NCBI RefSeq assembly: GCF_000283155.1
Contig: NW_004454290.1
Coordinates: 124,001 to 188,000, forward strand
DNA: 64,000 bases
DNA from: Ceratotherium simum simum
Lineage: Eukaryota; Chordata; Mammalia; Perissodactyla; Rhinocerotidae
Direction: 5' to 3'
Within the stretch, counting starts at the first letter, position 1. Every line of letters begins with the position of its first letter. Positions 60,826-64,000 of the stretch are shown in pieces. Under the pieces are notes generated by a model that saw nothing but the letters and a program-made list of their open reading frames with translations, ran no database searches and was not told the DNA's origin. Made by a program: the position numbers and the translations under genes.

Positions 60826-63800
60826 CAGAGACCAGGATCCAGGGAGGAGAGTAGAAACATGTGGGAAACTCAGGACAAAGTGTGCAGGTGGCAGGCATTT
60901 CTAGATGTTTGGAGGAACTCCCTCTCAAAAACGTCAGCTAAAATAAGAATTAAGGCTAAACATGCAACAGAATAACTGACAATCACTTAGGACGCTTTCT
61001 CGAAGACTAGGACATGTCATCTCTCCAGCTATGGATAAAGGAATTGTCTAATCATTTTCCTTTATATTTTACTCATAAAGTTTTTTCTTGCTCACTACTA
61101 GCCCAGGGAAACTAGTTCTCCAAAAGTGAAAAATATGGTTAACTTCAGCTATCTGAACTTGATCAGAATGCAGAATGAAAGAATGAGTAGTGTTCAGACA
61201 CAAACATGTGAACCTCAGTTTATCCAACCATAAAATGGGGAGGGAGAGGAAGAATTAGATGATCTCTGAGCAAAAGTGTGAGTGGATTTGTGTTTACTGA
61301 TGACTTATTATATGCTAAGAGGTGTGGTAAGCACATCATATACCTTATGTCAATTGTTCATTGGAACAATCTTATGTCAACACCCAAAACAAGAAGGAAA
61401 AATAAAAGTCTTTAGTATTATTTCTGACAGACTAACAATAGATCAATTAGAAACATTACCAGAGGTTCTGCAAACTAGAGCACTGAGCTAAAGGTGGAAC
61501 AGAAGATAACACTAGTCTAAAGAAAAGTTTTTCCTTTTTCAGGAAGAGAAGAGTCACCACAGTAGTAGAAAAGTACTAATTAACTTCATGGCATTTTGCA
61601 CCACACTTCATTTTCCCCATCTAAGTGCCTCTGAGAAACTCATTGTAATCGAGTTTCGCAAAAATGGCTCAGTGCTTGCTGCAGAGAGTGCGAGACAATC
61701 GGATAATTCCAGGTTCCATTTCCCTGAAATAAATCAAAAGCTTTATAACTTTTATATATTTTTATGTAAATAAGATTTTTTTTAATATTCCTCTACTAAA
61801 CACAGTTTTCAAACTGCTAGAAAGAATTATTTCTAAAGTCATTATTAGACCTTACATCAGATAATTTTTTCATGAGTGTATTTCCCAACTGCCCAAGCTT
61901 AAGAAGTAAAGAAATTAATTCTCTCGATGCAAAAATCATCCAGCATTTTTAATGTATCCAGTCTTCATTTATATACTTTTCAGTATATTTATACACTTTT
62001 ACATTATTTTGTGTTCAGGAATGATTAGCATCTGCTACCAGAACTTTTTGTTTTTACATTTTTGTAGTCAATAGCAAATCTTAGCTTCCTAGACTCTGAG
62101 TTAAATGATTAGAAATTTCTGAAACTCATTGTATCCATAGAATTTGGAGATTATAATTTTTGTTCTGTCTTATTTACTAGAAACTGATCCTAAACTTAGT
62201 AGGTATAATTATTTATTTATCTGAAGTTGGTATTAGAATGCTCACATGAGCAGGTTTCAAAGCTCTTTCACACAAATAGAAAGTTTTCATTCTGTAACCA
62301 TGAAGTTATTTGTTTTAAATATAATTATAAAGGATGTATATATCATGTATAGCCCCATTATATACACATATGTGTGTACTAGTTATATGTTTTCTATATG
62401 AAGAAATAAGAAAGGCAAACCAATGAGACAGTTTTCCTACATAATACCTCCACCTGGAAAATGAGTTTCTGTCTATTTCAGGACACTGAGGGAAATCTAA
62501 TTTTCTGGCTATTACTTATCCTTGTCTTATCAATTTCTCAAGAACTTTTCTGGATCTCTTTTCAACTAATTCCTGTCTAATCCACTATACCCTCACTCCA
62601 CTAATGATGAGGTGTAGAGTGGACCACAGAAGCTGGAATTCTCTGATTCTGATTCAGTACATGTATCTACCCAATACTCAAAAAAATTGCTTGAATTGTT
62701 TGTCACTCAGACCCATGAGGACAGCTGATTTCAGTTAAGTGGATTTTTTTTTGCATACTATTAATATAACCACACAGTCTAAATGAGTTGTGTTATTGAT
62801 ATACTTTCCCTTTTCATTTTGTGTGGAGACCCAGTGGCACAGTTCATCTGAGAAGGCAGCTGCCATCTATTCAAGAAGACATCAGAGACCACTGCAGTGT
62901 GTTATGTCAGTACCATGGATAGAAAGATAAGAGAGTCCAAGAATAAAAATGATCTTCCAGCCAAATATCCACAGGCTATAAAATTAAGGTGAAATATCCT
63001 TCCATTTGGTGTGAAAAGATCTACATTTTAGGTCTAGTTTTGTGTAAATTTGGGCATGACATTTAGCATGGATGTTGTCTCCAAATTTTAAAATTAAAGG
63101 GGATGAGGTAAGCAATAACTGTAGTAAACTATTAGGATGCATGGAAAATATTTAAGCAGAGGCTCCTTGCATAACATCTTGCAGAAGGAATTTTGACTTT
63201 GGGTAAGAGTTGAGTACTGACCCCTAAGAGCCGTGTCAACTCAGGGAGTCCAAGAGTCTCTAGTTAAATGATCCATAAAGTCCTCTGATGATATTCTATA
63301 ATCTATGGATGGAATTCAGGTTACGATCCTTGGGATGACATCTCTGCACCTTATTTTTCTAACTTCTTAGATGCTCCAAGTGGATTTTATGTAATCTGGA
63401 TTTAAATAGGGATCCAGTACTTGAGGGTAGTGGGTACCTCAAATAGGGAGCAAATCTACATATTTTTCAGATGCAAAACTTTATATATATTCAAATAATT
63501 ATATGAAGGAAAGCATCAATCAATTAATAGAGAAATTATGTAGATGGCCTCAGAGAGTAACGAAGTGGAATTTTTATCTTTTTAGATACACATTAAAATC
63601 CTGAATTTGCCTTATTACAATGGAGTTTAAGTATCAGATTTCAATTCTAGTTAAAAACATACATCCGTTAGTACACATTAGAGAGAGAAGAGGAGAATTA
63701 GTAAATATCTGTTTCATTTAATCCATCAATCAACCAATCTAAAAGAACAGAAAAGAACAGGAAAGGACATCTAGTTGGGAGCAAAAATGACCCATTCTAA

Positions 63801-64000
63801 TCATTAAGAAAAATTCAGAGAACTCTATGGACCTTGTCCAATCACTCTTAGTACTTTGAGTTAAAGGTGTCTCCTGATTTTCCTTCTTAACATTGCCACT
63901 TACTGGAATTGCCTTGACTGACCTCTGTGAGAGGTTGAGGAGGAGTTATTCTCAAGCACTACCCATCACTTAGGTCTAGGCCCCACAAAGCCCCAGAGTA
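60826..64000. other. Non-coding upstream flank of C2
   Basis: It closely matches 40366-43534. No gene is seen in it. Confidence 0.55.

Larger units (their letters stand above)
55928..64000. repeat. Direct duplication block C, copy 2 (cut by the window end)
   Basis: It matches 35741-43534 throughout. It contains pseudogene C2 and an ERE (56854-57094) that copy 1 lacks. Confidence 0.92.

Noticed and set aside
1..64000. CRISPR arrays, bacterial operons, integrases, toxin-antitoxin or other microbial systems
   Set aside because: Nothing of this kind is present. Gene structure, repeats and splice sites are mammalian.

Overview
This window is mammalian nuclear DNA carrying a cluster of class II olfactory receptor (OR) genes of family 10. 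Each OR is an uninterrupted coding exon of about 310 codons with a splice acceptor just upstream of the start codon. The surroundings are L1 remnants, MIR/L2-type fossils and an MLT1-like LTR. Seven tRNA-derived SINEs match the Equine Repetitive Element (ERE) type, which is restricted to perissodactyls, so a horse or close relative is likely. The mix of OR10R and OR10K subfamilies recalls the OR10R/OR10K neighbourhood on human 1q23; that synteny is from memory, not computed.

Genes in order: OR10R2-like A1 (1824-2750, +), whose ancestral start codon is lost; OR10R-subfamily B1 (14255-15196, +); OR10R2-like A2 (23941-24885, -); OR10K1-like C1 (39388-40329, -); OR10R-subfamily B2 (53093-54034, +); and OR10K-like C2 (59849-60789, -), a pseudogene by one frameshift. 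Five of the six can still encode a seven-helix receptor.

The layout is a nest of segmental duplications. (1) Bases 1-5630 (with A1) are repeated in reverse at 21055-26708 (with A2). (2) Bases 5838-17324 (with B1) are repeated directly at about 45573-55924 (with B2). (3) Bases 35741-43534 or beyond (with C1) are repeated directly at 55928-64000 (with C2). In the second copy the B and C blocks are fused at about 55926. In the first copy they are separated by an 18.4-kb island that holds A2 and four EREs. (4) A damaged direct copy of 4699-6013 lies at 20282-21048, head to head with the inverted arm. Several block boundaries fall within or beside one old repeat at 5510-6016. Three EREs and one L1 lie in only one copy of a duplicated block, so they inserted after the duplication.

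The genes are not an operon. Each OR is an independent candidate for the monoallelic expression normal for olfactory neurons; upstream non-coding exons and promoters could not be located. I see no RNA genes, CRISPR arrays, non-OR protein genes or new molecular system. The most interesting content is the duplication architecture, the start-codon shift in A1, the mosaic divergence of B1/B2 and a templated replacement in the B1 block. Repeat and duplication edges were placed by eye and are good to roughly 5-30 bases.
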